NCBI RefSeq assembly: GCF_036237315.1
Contig: NZ_CP108356.1
Span: forward strand, 8,313,501-8,377,500
Origin: Streptomyces sp. NBC_01351
GTDB lineage: Bacteria; Actinomycetota; Actinomycetes; Streptomycetales; Streptomycetaceae
DNA length: 64,000 bases
Direction: 5' to 3'
The notes beneath the pieces are model-generated. The model ran no database searches. It saw only the letters and a program-made list of their open reading frames with translations, and was not told the origin of the DNA. The position numbers were made by a program, and so were the translations under genes. Each line of letters starts with the position of its first letter. Positions within the stretch are counted from its first letter, which is position 1. This document shows positions 46,360-54,372 of the stretch, in pieces.

Positions 46360-46980
46360 TCACCGCCACCCGCCCCACTGCGCGGCCCTTCCCAGACCGC
46401 CGCGGGCTGCAACCTGATCCATCCCACTCCTGAGGGCTGTCCCGCAGAGCGGCTCAAGGCTCGGGGCCATGCGGTCTGACGCTGGACGCCGGCCGTTCGG
46501 ATCAAGAGCGTGTCGCAACTGCAGCCAGTGACGCGCGCCGGCCAGTGTCACCTCGATGTCGTCACTCCATGAACAGACTTCCAGCCACGACATGTAGCCG
46601 CCCTGTGTGAAGACCAGGGCCTCACCGGGGCACTCGCCGGCCTCGGTGACGAGCTGCGCTTCGGCCGCCACGACAGTGCCGGGGCCGGTGGGTGCGGGCT
46701 CCACCTCGCTGGTGTCGAGTTCGAAGTAGGCGGTACCGCACCCGCATGTGTAGCGCCCTTGGACGCTGAGGTACGGGACCTGTCTTCGGAGTGCGACATG
46801 CACCGGATCGTTCGTGTTCAGGACCTCCGCAAGCACGTCGGCTAGGTCGGCAGGCAGGCACCCGGCGCGGTGTCTGCCCGTTGCGTCACATGAGCATCTC
46901 CTCGCCGGACTGCGTACAGGGGTGGAGACAGTCAGCGCGGGAGCCCGGCCGTCCGGTGGGCTCGCATTGACGCCGTGCAC
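46360..46980 (-). CDS. Hypothetical protein with CGC motif
   Basis: The core reads LPADLADVLAEVLNTNDPVH, VPYLSVQGRYTCGCGTAYFE, EALVFTQGGYMSWLEVCSWS and ARHWLQLR, a compact mixed alpha/beta domain. The first 40 residues of the frame (Pro/Arg/Ser-rich) look non-coding, so the true start is probably nearer 46860 or was lost. No family was recognised. Confidence 0.5.
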   Translation of the reverse strand: MHGVNASPPDGRAPALTVSTPVRSPARRCSCDATGRHRAGCLPADLADVLAEVLNTNDPVHVALRRQVPYLSVQGRYTCGCGTAYFELDTSEVEPAPTGPGTVVAAEAQLVTEAGECPGEALVFTQGGYMSWLEVCSWSDDIEVTLAGARHWLQLRHALDPNGRRPASDRMAPSLEPLCGTALRSGMDQVAARGGLGRAAQWGGWR

Positions 46981-47078
46981 ACGAACACCCTCGAGCGAAG
47001 CATCACCGGGGCCGGTCCCAGCGGCCCGGCTGCGTGCTGTGGCTCATCGGGCGAGTGTGCCTGGCTGAACCGGCCGGC

Positions 47079-48020
47079 TCAACCGGGTTCTTCTGGCACG
47101 CTTCCAGGGCGGCGCACCTCCCAGCGGGAGATGCCGCCGTGCTCCTCGGCGACGTACAGCGTGCCGTCCGGGGCGAAGGCCAGACCGTGGGGTTCGCGGT
47201 CGGGGGCCGCTAGCGGGTGCTCGGTGAGCTTGCCGTCCGGGGTGACGGAGCCGATCCGGCCGGTGCCCCACTCGGTGAACCAGCAGGTCCCGTCCGGGGC
47301 GACCGCGACGGCGTGGGGGCGGCAGTCGGCCTCCGGCAGCGCGAACTCGGCGAACTCCACGCCTGCTGTCTCGCCGGTCGTGAGCCGCCCGATCCGGCCG
47401 GCGCCGATCTCGGCGAACCACAGGCTCCCGTCCGGGCCGACCGCGAGCCCGACCGGGGCGGCGCCGGGCGTGGGCAGGGGGTGGAGCCGGACCTCGCCGG
47501 AGACGGTGATCCGGCCGATGGCGTTCGCCTGGTTGAGGGTGAACCACAGGGCCCCGTCGCGTCCCGCAGTGAGGAAGGACGGGAATCCCCCCTCGCACGG
47601 CAGCGGGAACTCCACGATCCGGCCGTCTATGCCGATCCGGCCGATGCGGTCGGAGTTCGTGCAGGTGAACCACAAGGCGCCGTCGGGGCCGACCGCGATC
47701 CCGTACGGGCCGCCCGCGCCGCCGGGCAGCTCGTACGAGCGGCTCTCGCCGTCCACCGCGATCCGGCCGATCCGGTGGTCGCGGTACCGGGTGAACCACA
47801 GCGCGCCGTCCGGTCCGGCGGTGATCAGGGTGGGGCCGCAGTCGGCGGAGTCCAGTACGAACTCCTCGACGCGGCCGGTCGACGGGGTGAGGCGGGCGAT
47901 GCGCCCGGTGCGGACGAGGGTGCACCACAGCCGGCCGTCCGGTCCGATGGCGAGCGCGTACGGGCCGGAGTCCGGGGTGGGGAGGTCGAGGGTGCCCAGC
48001 GGGCTTATGGAGGTGGTCAA
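47079..48020 (-). CDS. vgb: Virginiamycin B lyase (streptogramin B resistance)
   Basis: This seven-bladed beta-propeller is made of repeats with GPDGALWFT..GRIGRI. The product is 313 residues from TTG 48020 (GTG 48068, overlapping the ABC-F stop as GTGA, is the alternative). Metal and catalytic residues of Vgb are present: His in CRPHAVAVAPDG, Glu in CWFTEWGTGRIG, His in EPHGLAFAPDG and Glu in YVAEEHGG. Vgb opens the ring of type B streptogramins by Mg-dependent elimination at the ester bond. It is co-transcribed with the ABC-F protein upstream. Confidence 0.9.
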   Translation of the reverse strand: MTTSISPLGTLDLPTPDSGPYALAIGPDGRLWCTLVRTGRIARLTPSTGRVEEFVLDSADCGPTLITAGPDGALWFTRYRDHRIGRIAVDGESRSYELPGGAGGPYGIAVGPDGALWFTCTNSDRIGRIGIDGRIVEFPLPCEGGFPSFLTAGRDGALWFTLNQANAIGRITVSGEVRLHPLPTPGAAPVGLAVGPDGSLWFAEIGAGRIGRLTTGETAGVEFAEFALPEADCRPHAVAVAPDGTCWFTEWGTGRIGSVTPDGKLTEHPLAAPDREPHGLAFAPDGTLYVAEEHGGISRWEVRRPGSVPEEPG

Positions 48021-48064
48021 GTGGGGGCGTCCTATCGGCAGGGCGGGGAGGGGCGGGCCCGTCG

Positions 48065-49744
48065 TCACGGGCAGGTGGCGGCTGCGGCTGGTTCCGGTGC
48101 CGGGGCGTGCAGGGCCAGCCGGTCGCCCGACCAGCGGGCGCACAGCCGTCGGTCGTGGCTGACCACGACCACCGCGCCGGCGAACCGGGCCAAGGCCTCC
48201 TCCAGCTCCTCCGCCAGCGCGGGAGAGAGGTGGTTCGTGGGCTCGTCCAGCAGCAGGACGTCGGCCGGTTCGGTGACCAGGCGGGCCAGGGCCAGCCGCT
48301 GCCGCTGTCCGACGGACAGGGAGCCGACGGGAGCGGACAGCCGGTCGCGGGCGAACAGGCCCAGTGAGAGGAGTTGTTCGGCGTGCTCCTCGGGGGTCCC
48401 GGGGCGGCCCTCGGCGTAGGCCGCGAGCAGAGTTCCGCGGCCCGTGCCGGCATCGGTGTGCTGGGCCAGCAGTCCGATCCGGCCGTGGCGTACGACCTGC
48501 CCGCGGTCGGGGGCCAGGGTGCCGGCCAGTACGTGCAGCAGGGTGCTCTTGCCCGCCCCGTTCGGGCCCGTGACCAGCAGTCGGCCGCCGACCGGCACGT
48601 TCACGTCCACCAGCGCGAGCCGCCCCTCGACCGCGACGCCCGCCGCGGCCAGCAGCACCCGTCGCGCGTCCCCGGAACCGGCGGGCGTTCCGGGGTCGGC
48701 GGCAGCCGTGGCAGCGTTGCGCGATACCGCGGTGAACCGCAGCGGGTCCGCGGGGGCCGGCACCGGCCGGGCCAGCAGCCGGGCAAGGCGTTCCTCGGCG
48801 TTGCGGACCCGGCTCGCGAGGGACTGCTGCACCCGGCCGGCAGCGCGGTCGTACGCCATCTTGTTGCCGTCCTTCATGGCCCGCCCCGGCGCCACCCGGC
48901 GGGCGGTGACGGCGGCGGACTCGCGCAGCCGGGCCGCCTCGGCCCGCCAGGCTGTGTGGGCCTCGGCGCGGCGGCGCCGGTCGGCGGCGCGCTCGGCGAG
49001 GTAGCCGGCGTAGCCGTTGCCGTACCGCACGGTCCGGTGCAGGTCGCCGTCGACCTCCAGGAGGGAGGTGGCGACGCGTTCCAGGAAGGCCCGGTCGTGG
49101 GAGACGGCGACCGTGATGCCGCGTCGGGCGCGCAGGTGGTCCTCCAGCCAGGTCAGGGCGGCGCCGTCGAGGTGGTTGGTGGGCTCGTCCAGGAGCAGCA
49201 CCTCGGGGGCGGCGGCAAGCAGCACGGCGAGGCGCAGACGTACGACCTCGCCGCCGGACAGGCTGCCGACGGTGGACTCGCGAGGCAGGGCCGGCAGGCC
49301 GAGGCCATGCAGGGAGCGCTCCACGCGGGCGTCGGCGTCGTACCCGCCGCGCAGTTCGAAGGCGGTGAGGGTGTCGGCGTACGCGCTGAGGGTCTCGGCG
49401 GTGGCGTCGCCGTCGGCCATACGGGCCTCCATCCGGCGCAGGTCCCGCTCCAGGGCACGCAGCTCGGCGAGGGCGCGGTCGACCACCTGCTGGACGGTCA
49501 GGTGCGGGGCGAGGTCCTCTTCTTGTGCGAGGTAGCCGACGCCGCCTTCGGCGTGCAGGACGACCTCGCCGCGGTCGGGGCGCTCTGACCCGGCCAGCAG
49601 CCGGAGCAGGGTGGACTTGCCGGAGCCGTTCTCGCCGACGATGCCGAGGCGTTCGCCGACGGGGACGGAGCAGTCGACGGAGTCGAGGACCAGGCGGCCG
49701 TTGTAGGACTTGGTGAGGTCAGATGCGGTGAGCTGTGCAGTCAT
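48065..49744 (-). CDS. ABC-F ribosome-protection protein (antibiotic resistance type)
   Basis: This 559-residue protein has two ABC domains and no membrane part. ABC1 has Walker A GENGSGKST (37-45), signature LSGGE and Walker B LLLDEPTNHLDG. ABC2 has GPNGAGKST, LSVGQ and LLLDEPTNHLSP. The linker between them contains KDGNKMAYDRAAGRVQQSLA and should reach the peptidyl-transferase centre. The family displaces PLS-type drugs (streptogramin A, lincosamide, pleuromutilin) or macrolides from ribosomes. Pairing with vgb suggests streptogramin A, so the operon would cover both components. The start has GGAG seven bases upstream and lies within a leader ORF. Confidence 0.9.
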   Translation of the reverse strand: MTAQLTASDLTKSYNGRLVLDSVDCSVPVGERLGIVGENGSGKSTLLRLLAGSERPDRGEVVLHAEGGVGYLAQEEDLAPHLTVQQVVDRALAELRALERDLRRMEARMADGDATAETLSAYADTLTAFELRGGYDADARVERSLHGLGLPALPRESTVGSLSGGEVVRLRLAVLLAAAPEVLLLDEPTNHLDGAALTWLEDHLRARRGITVAVSHDRAFLERVATSLLEVDGDLHRTVRYGNGYAGYLAERAADRRRRAEAHTAWRAEAARLRESAAVTARRVAPGRAMKDGNKMAYDRAAGRVQQSLASRVRNAEERLARLLARPVPAPADPLRFTAVSRNAATAAADPGTPAGSGDARRVLLAAAGVAVEGRLALVDVNVPVGGRLLVTGPNGAGKSTLLHVLAGTLAPDRGQVVRHGRIGLLAQHTDAGTGRGTLLAAYAEGRPGTPEEHAEQLLSLGLFARDRLSAPVGSLSVGQRQRLALARLVTEPADVLLLDEPTNHLSPALAEELEEALARFAGAVVVVSHDRRLCARWSGDRLALHAPAPEPAAAATCP

Positions 49745-49814
49745 GGGGCGGCTCCAGGGGTTCGGGGGTCGTCGCGGCGGCGGTGTGGTGGGCGGTGGCG
49801 TGGTGGATGAGCAC
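49719..49814 (-). CDS. Leader peptide (uORF) overlapping the ABC-F start
   Basis: GTG 49814 is preceded by a strong ribosome site (aaaggagaa, five-base spacing) and opens a 31-codon frame starting VLIHHATAHHTAAATTPEPL. It ends 26 bases inside the ABC-F gene in another frame. Short leader ORFs that stall in the presence of antibiotic control many ABC-F and erm genes. His, Ala and Thr richness and the overlap suggest translational coupling or attenuation. No clear alternative hairpin was found by eye. Confidence 0.6.
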   Translation of the reverse strand: MLIHHATAHHTAAATTPEPLEPPHDCTAHRI

Positions 49815-49826
49815 GGGAGTTCTCCT

Positions 49827-49850
49827 TTAAGGCGATGAATGTTGCGTTAA
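49827..49850. promoter_or_regulatory. Candidate TetR operator
   Basis: TTAAGGC and GCGTTAA form a near-perfect dyad (one mismatch) around gatgaatgtt in the 115-base gap between the divergent tetR and ABC-F genes. It overlaps the expected promoters of both. Confidence 0.45.
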
Positions 49851-49859
49851 AATGCTGAC

Positions 49860-50528
49860 ATGGATTCCCCTGCGCAGGCAAGCGAAGGTTTCGGCCGACA
49901 GGAACCGGTCAAACCGGCCACGACACGGCGCCGGACGGGCGGCCGGAGCGCCCGCGTCCGCGCCCAGGTGTTGGAGGCGGTGGGCGCGCTGCTCCTGGAG
50001 GCCGGGTACGACGGGCTCACGGTCGACGCGGTCGCGGAACGCGCCGGCGTCCACCGCACGACCGTCTACCGGCGCTGGGGTGACGTCGGTCGCCTGCTGG
50101 CCGACGTACTCGACGCCGCGTCCGACGACACGTGGAGCCCACCGGACACCGGGTCGCTGGAGAACGACCTGACCGCCCTCAATCAGGAGGTGTACGAGGC
50201 GCTGGCGGGTGGCGGGCCGAACGTGACCACGGCCCTGATCGCCGCCGGGTTCCGGTCGGCGGAAGCGGCAGCGGCACTGTCGCGGTTCTGGGAGGACCGC
50301 TACGCGCGCTGTGCGGTGGTCGTCACCCGCGCGGCCGACCGGGGCGAGCTGCCCGGCCCGGCCGACAGCCGGGCGCTGCTGGTCGCCGCGACCGCCCCGC
50401 TCTACCACGAACTGCTGCTGCTCCGGGCCGCCCCGGACCCGACGCTGCCGCGCCGCGCCGCCGCGGCCTCCGCGGCGGCGGCCCGCGCCGGCGCCTTCGA
50501 AGGCGCGAACTCCAGCCGCGACTGGTGA
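49860..50528 (+). CDS. TetR-family repressor, divergent from the resistance operon
   Basis: This 222-residue protein has its HTH at about 45-75 (LLLEAGYDGLTVDAVAERAG then VHRTTVYRRWGDVGRLLADV), a standard TetR domain, and an all-helical ligand domain. No ribosome site precedes ATG 49860, so the mRNA may be leaderless or start at a later codon. Head-to-head position and the shared dyad make it the likely repressor of the ABC-F/vgb operon, released by the drug. Confidence 0.88.
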   Translation: MDSPAQASEGFGRQEPVKPATTRRRTGGRSARVRAQVLEAVGALLLEAGYDGLTVDAVAERAGVHRTTVYRRWGDVGRLLADVLDAASDDTWSPPDTGSLENDLTALNQEVYEALAGGGPNVTTALIAAGFRSAEAAAALSRFWEDRYARCAVVVTRAADRGELPGPADSRALLVAATAPLYHELLLLRAAPDPTLPRRAAAASAAAARAGAFEGANSSRDW

Positions 50529-50770
50529 CCGCCGCCCACCCGTTGGTGCACGCCGGCTATTGATGCCGTTCAGATCGGCTCGCCTTGACTGGTACAGAGA
50601 AGCCATCGAACATGCTGTCGATATGGGGTGGGTGGGAATCCGCTTTCTCTCGGGGTGGATCAGCTGTGGTGTGACGTGGGGTGAGGCGGGTTCGTTGAGC
50701 TCCTGGGACTCGTTCTCGGGGGTTGTGGCTCTGCGGCGGGTTGTTGCACGACTCGATGCAGGAGTTGCTG

Positions 50771-51940
50771 ATGCAGGCGTTTCCCGTGGTGATGCCGTCC
50801 GGGCAGAAGTACTGGACGGTCCTTGACGACGATCTAGAGGTCGTTCCCCTGGCTGATCACTGGCTGCGGAACGTTCGGTTCGGGCGAGACCGGGCTGAGC
50901 TAACGACGAAGGCGTACGCCGGCGGCGTCGCGCTGTATCTGCGCTGGTGCGGGACGACGGGCCGGTCGTGGCCGGAGGCGGGCCGGGATCTGGGCCTGTT
51001 CATGGTCTGGCTGAGGTACACGCCGGCGCCCCGGGACGGGGTCGCGGCGGTGGTGCGGCCGGGTCCGGGGTCGGCGCCGGTGCGGTGCGAGCGGCGGATC
51101 AACCGGGTCCTGGTGGCCGTGCGGGGGCTGCTGTCGTACGCGGTGTCCGCAGGTGAGGCGTCGCGCGGGGTGCTGGGGCAGATCTACGAGCTCGCCGACA
51201 GCCGCGACCTGCCAGCTGAAGCGACGGGCGAGGACGGCGGTCTGTTCTACCGGCTGCGTCCCGTGCACCGGCTGAGGGAGCCAGCCGCCGACGTCGACCG
51301 GGCGGCTGACGCCGAGCTCTTGGCGATGTTCACCGTTTGCCGCAGCGCGCGGGACCGCCTGGTCGTGCTGCTGCTCGGACGGGTGGGGCTGCGGCGCGGG
51401 CAGGCGGCCGGGCTCCGCCGCAGCGACGTGCATCTGCTGCCGGACTCGCGGGCGCTGGGCTGCGAGTACCAGGGTGCGCACCTGCACGTCCGGAGGCGGG
51501 AGAACCCGAACGGAGCCTGGTCGAAGTCGCGGCACGCGTGGGTGGCGCCGCTGGACTTCCTGACCGTGTCCGCGTTCGACCTGTACTACGAGGAACGCCA
51601 CCGGCTGCTCGGCGCCGGCGGCAGCGACTTCCTGCTGGTGAACCTGTTCCGGGCGCCGATCGGGGCGCCGATCTCGCCGGAGGCGATCGGCGAGCTGTTC
51701 GGCCGGCTCGGAGTGCGGGCGGGACTGCGGCGGCGGGTGGGTCCGCACATGGCGCGGCGTGCGTTCGGGTCGAACGTGGCGGATGCGGGCGGTTCACCGG
51801 ATGAGGTCCAGGCGTTGCTGGGGCAGCGGAGCCCGGACTCTTCGGGACCGTACCGATTCCCGGATCCCGGGAGGGTGCGGGCAGCGGTCGAGCGGGTCCC
51901 CACCCCGCGCGCCCTCGGCGGGCGGGAGGAGAACCGGTGA
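50771..51940 (+). CDS. TnpA-like tyrosine recombinase
   Basis: The start is ATG 50771, six bases after aggag, giving 389 residues. It has an N-terminal SAM-like DNA-binding domain (LTTKAYAGGVALYLRWCGTT) and a catalytic domain with Arg in RVGLRRGQAAGLRRSDV, Lys in SKSRHAWVAPL, His-x-x-Arg in GPHMARRAFG and Tyr in SSGPYRFPDP. The second catalytic His/Trp position reads LLGQRS, with Gln. Otherwise intact. It overlaps the next gene by four bases. Confidence 0.85.
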   Translation: MQAFPVVMPSGQKYWTVLDDDLEVVPLADHWLRNVRFGRDRAELTTKAYAGGVALYLRWCGTTGRSWPEAGRDLGLFMVWLRYTPAPRDGVAAVVRPGPGSAPVRCERRINRVLVAVRGLLSYAVSAGEASRGVLGQIYELADSRDLPAEATGEDGGLFYRLRPVHRLREPAADVDRAADAELLAMFTVCRSARDRLVVLLLGRVGLRRGQAAGLRRSDVHLLPDSRALGCEYQGAHLHVRRRENPNGAWSKSRHAWVAPLDFLTVSAFDLYYEERHRLLGAGGSDFLLVNLFRAPIGAPISPEAIGELFGRLGVRAGLRRRVGPHMARRAFGSNVADAGGSPDEVQALLGQRSPDSSGPYRFPDPGRVRAAVERVPTPRALGGREENR

Positions 51941-53811
51941 GGGCCACCGTCTCGGCCATGCGGCCTACGGCGGTGGCGCCAGCCGGCGACGAGCGGACGG
52001 AGGAGATCCTCCGGGCTGCAAGCTCCGGCCCGAGTGCCTGCGCCCGCTCTACGACCGGCTGCGCGCCCAGCAGACGAGCCGGCTGGAGGAGGTCTCCGAT
52101 CCCGAGGCCGCCGGGTACAGCCGTGAGCAAGCGACGATGATCCGTGCCGCACAGCTGGCGCTCGCCCGGCTGAACACCACGCCGGAGACCGAGCGGGTCA
52201 AGGACGTCTGGGACATGTCCGTCTTCGGGCACACCGGAGTGGTCCCGTTCACCGCGATCACCCAGAAGCCGCTGCGGGAAGCGATGAAGGTCTGGGTCTA
52301 CGACGACCTTCCCCCGGCGGCGGAACAAGAACGCCGTACACCATGCCCGCGCCATCATCTCCGCCGTCGCCATGCTCTCGGAGAGCCTGCGCCTTCAGCG
52401 CCCCGACCGCGGCGAGGTGCCGGCACTGTGGGCGCGGGCCGACATCGTGGCGTACAGCAACCGCATGGGCCACCTCACCGCGACCGGCAAGCAGAGCGCG
52501 TCACGCCGGCTGGCCTACACCCGGTTCGTCCGCCGGGTCCTGCTCCGCTTCCGCACCCTGGGCCTGACCGGCCCCGGCGGCGTGCTGGAAGGGATGCCGG
52601 TCGACTTCGCGATCTGGCCCGAGGACATGCCCGACGAGCCGGAGGACGCCGAGGCCGGCCGCGATCTGCCCGAAGCGGTGATGCGCGTCCTGTGCGCCCA
52701 CCTCGACCGCCTGGAGGAGATGAGCAACACCGAGACGAGGGTGGCGACCGAACTCCTCATCGACACCGGACGGCGCCCCGACGAGATCTACACCCTGGCC
52801 TGGGACTGCCTGGAAAGCGACCCCGATGGATCACCCGTGCTCGTCTACGACAACCACAAGGCCTACCGGCTCGGTCGCCGTCTGCCCATCGGCGGCGAGA
52901 CCGCCGAGGTGATCCGCCGCCAGCAGCAACGCGTCCGCGACCGCTTCCCGGCCTCCGAGCCGGCCCGGCTCAAGCTCCTGCCCCGGCCTCGAACGAACCC
53001 CGAGGGCGCCAAGACGTACAAGGACATCGCTCTGGCCCACCGCACCTGGGTGGCTTCGCTGCCTGACCTCATCGTCCCGGTCATCACCACCGAGGCCGGT
53101 ACCCCGGTCACCCATCTGGTGCTCTTCGACAAGACCCGCGTCTTCCCCTACGCCTACCGGCACTGCTACGCCCAGCGGCACGCCGACGCCGGAGTGCACC
53201 CCGACGTCCTCAAGGAGCTGATGGATCACCGGCTCATCTCCACCACCCAGGGCTACTACCGGGTCGGCGCGGAACGCCGTCGGGAAGCCGTCGACCGGGT
53301 CACGGCCCTCCAGTTCGACCGGCACGGCAACCGGGTCTGGCGCGCGGCCCAGAGCCTGCTCGACTCCGAGCACGTCCGCCGCGCCATCGGGGAGGTCGCC
53401 ACCCCGTACGGGGTCTGCCGCGAACCCTCCAACGTCGCCGCCTGCGGCCACGCGGGCCCGCTGCGGTTCCGCTGCCTGGGGTGCGAGCACTTCTCCACCG
53501 ACGTCTCCTGCCTCCCCGACCTCCAAGCCCACCTCGCCGAACTGCTGCGAAGCCGGGAACGGCTGATGTCCGCGTTCGAAGCCGACGAGTGGGCACGTAC
53601 CCAGGCCATGCCCTCGCAGGAGGAGATCAGTCGGGTCCGCCGGCTCATCGACCGCGTCAGCTCTGACCTCGACCAGCTCACCGTCGAGGACCGCGCGCAG
53701 ATCGAGCAGGCCGTCGCTCTCGTGCGGCGCTCGCGCACCGTCCACCTCGGCATGCCCCGCGTCGGCCAGCCCCTGCCCGACGTCCGACCCTCAAGGATCC
53801 ACACGTCGTGA
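51937..53811 (+). pseudogene. TnpB-like tyrosine recombinase, two frameshifts
   Basis: GTG 51937 overlaps the tnpA stop. After about 28 codons a missing base near 52020 (gctgccaag to gctgcaag) shifts the frame. The protein continues as KLRPECLRPLYDRLRAQQTS to MKVWVYDDLPP. An extra g near 52316 shifts it again, and the rest is intact: LLIDTGRRPDEIYTLAWDCL with Arg, YAYRHCYAQRHADAGVHPDV with His/Arg, LMDHRLISTTQGYYRV with Tyr. A Cys-rich segment follows (CGHAGPLRFRCLGCEHF). Joined length is about 624 residues, as in Tn554 TnpB. Two compensating indels also fit sequencing error. Confidence 0.82.
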
Positions 53812-54329
53812 CCACAGCCATGAACGACGGCCGCCAGGCCGATACCGAACGCCGCCGTACCCGTGTGACGAGCGCGATCATCACCGCACGGCGCGAGGGA
53901 AGCCCACTGACCGCCTCAGCCATCGCCCGCGCCGCCAGTGTGGACCGAACCTTCCTCTACCGCCATCGCGACCTCCTCGACGCGCTCCACACCGCGGCGC
54001 ACGAACCGGCCACGCCGTCCGGGACTGGGCCAACAGTCTCTTCGGTATCGCTTCAAGCCGATCTCGCCAACGCAGGTGCTCGCAGCGCCCGCTTGGCCGC
54101 CCGCGTCCAGCAGCTCGAAGAACGCCTGTCGAAGGCGCTCGGTGAAGAGATCTGGCGGGCCTCCGGCCTCGGGCCACCCGCCGACGTCGCCGAGCTGAAC
54201 AGTCGGATCACCAGGCTCGAACAGAGCAACGTTGAGCTGACGCGCGCGCTTGAGGAGCGTCAAGCCGAACTTGAAGCCGCCCGAGCAGCCAACCGCGACC
54301 TGACCCGCGCCCTCAATCAGAAGAGCTGA
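53808..54329 (+). CDS. DUF6262 (TnpC-like) accessory protein of the recombinase triad
   Basis: This 173-residue protein starts at GTG 53808 overlapping the tnpB stop. It has an N-terminal HTH-like segment (ASAIARAASVDRTFLYRHRD) and a long coiled coil (ARVQQLEERLSKALGEEIWR, then LNSRITRLEQSNVELTRALE). TnpC of Tn554 affects orientation and efficiency of insertion. Here it should assist the two recombinases. Intact. Confidence 0.85.
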   Translation: MTTAMNDGRQADTERRRTRVTSAIITARREGSPLTASAIARAASVDRTFLYRHRDLLDALHTAAHEPATPSGTGPTVSSVSLQADLANAGARSARLAARVQQLEERLSKALGEEIWRASGLGPPADVAELNSRITRLEQSNVELTRALEERQAELEAARAANRDLTRALNQKS

Positions 54330-54372
54330 CGCATCTCCACACGGTGAACGTCAGTCGAGACGAGCGTCGAGG

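Larger units (their letters stand above)
50771..54329 (+). mobile_element. Tn554-like recombinase triad (tnpA-tnpB-tnpC)
   Basis: Three genes overlap by GTGA at both joints: two tyrosine recombinases and a DUF6262-type small protein, in the order and sizes of Tn554 TnpA, TnpB and TnpC. Tn554-type transposons have no inverted repeats and insert site-specifically without target duplication, so ends cannot be read here. The triad starts 242 bases after tetR of the resistance operon. Confidence 0.78.

Noticed and set aside
47079..54329. Antibiotic biosynthetic gene cluster around the resistance genes
   Set aside because: No PKS, NRPS or tailoring genes are within the window; the neighbours are a recombinase triad and unrelated small genes.
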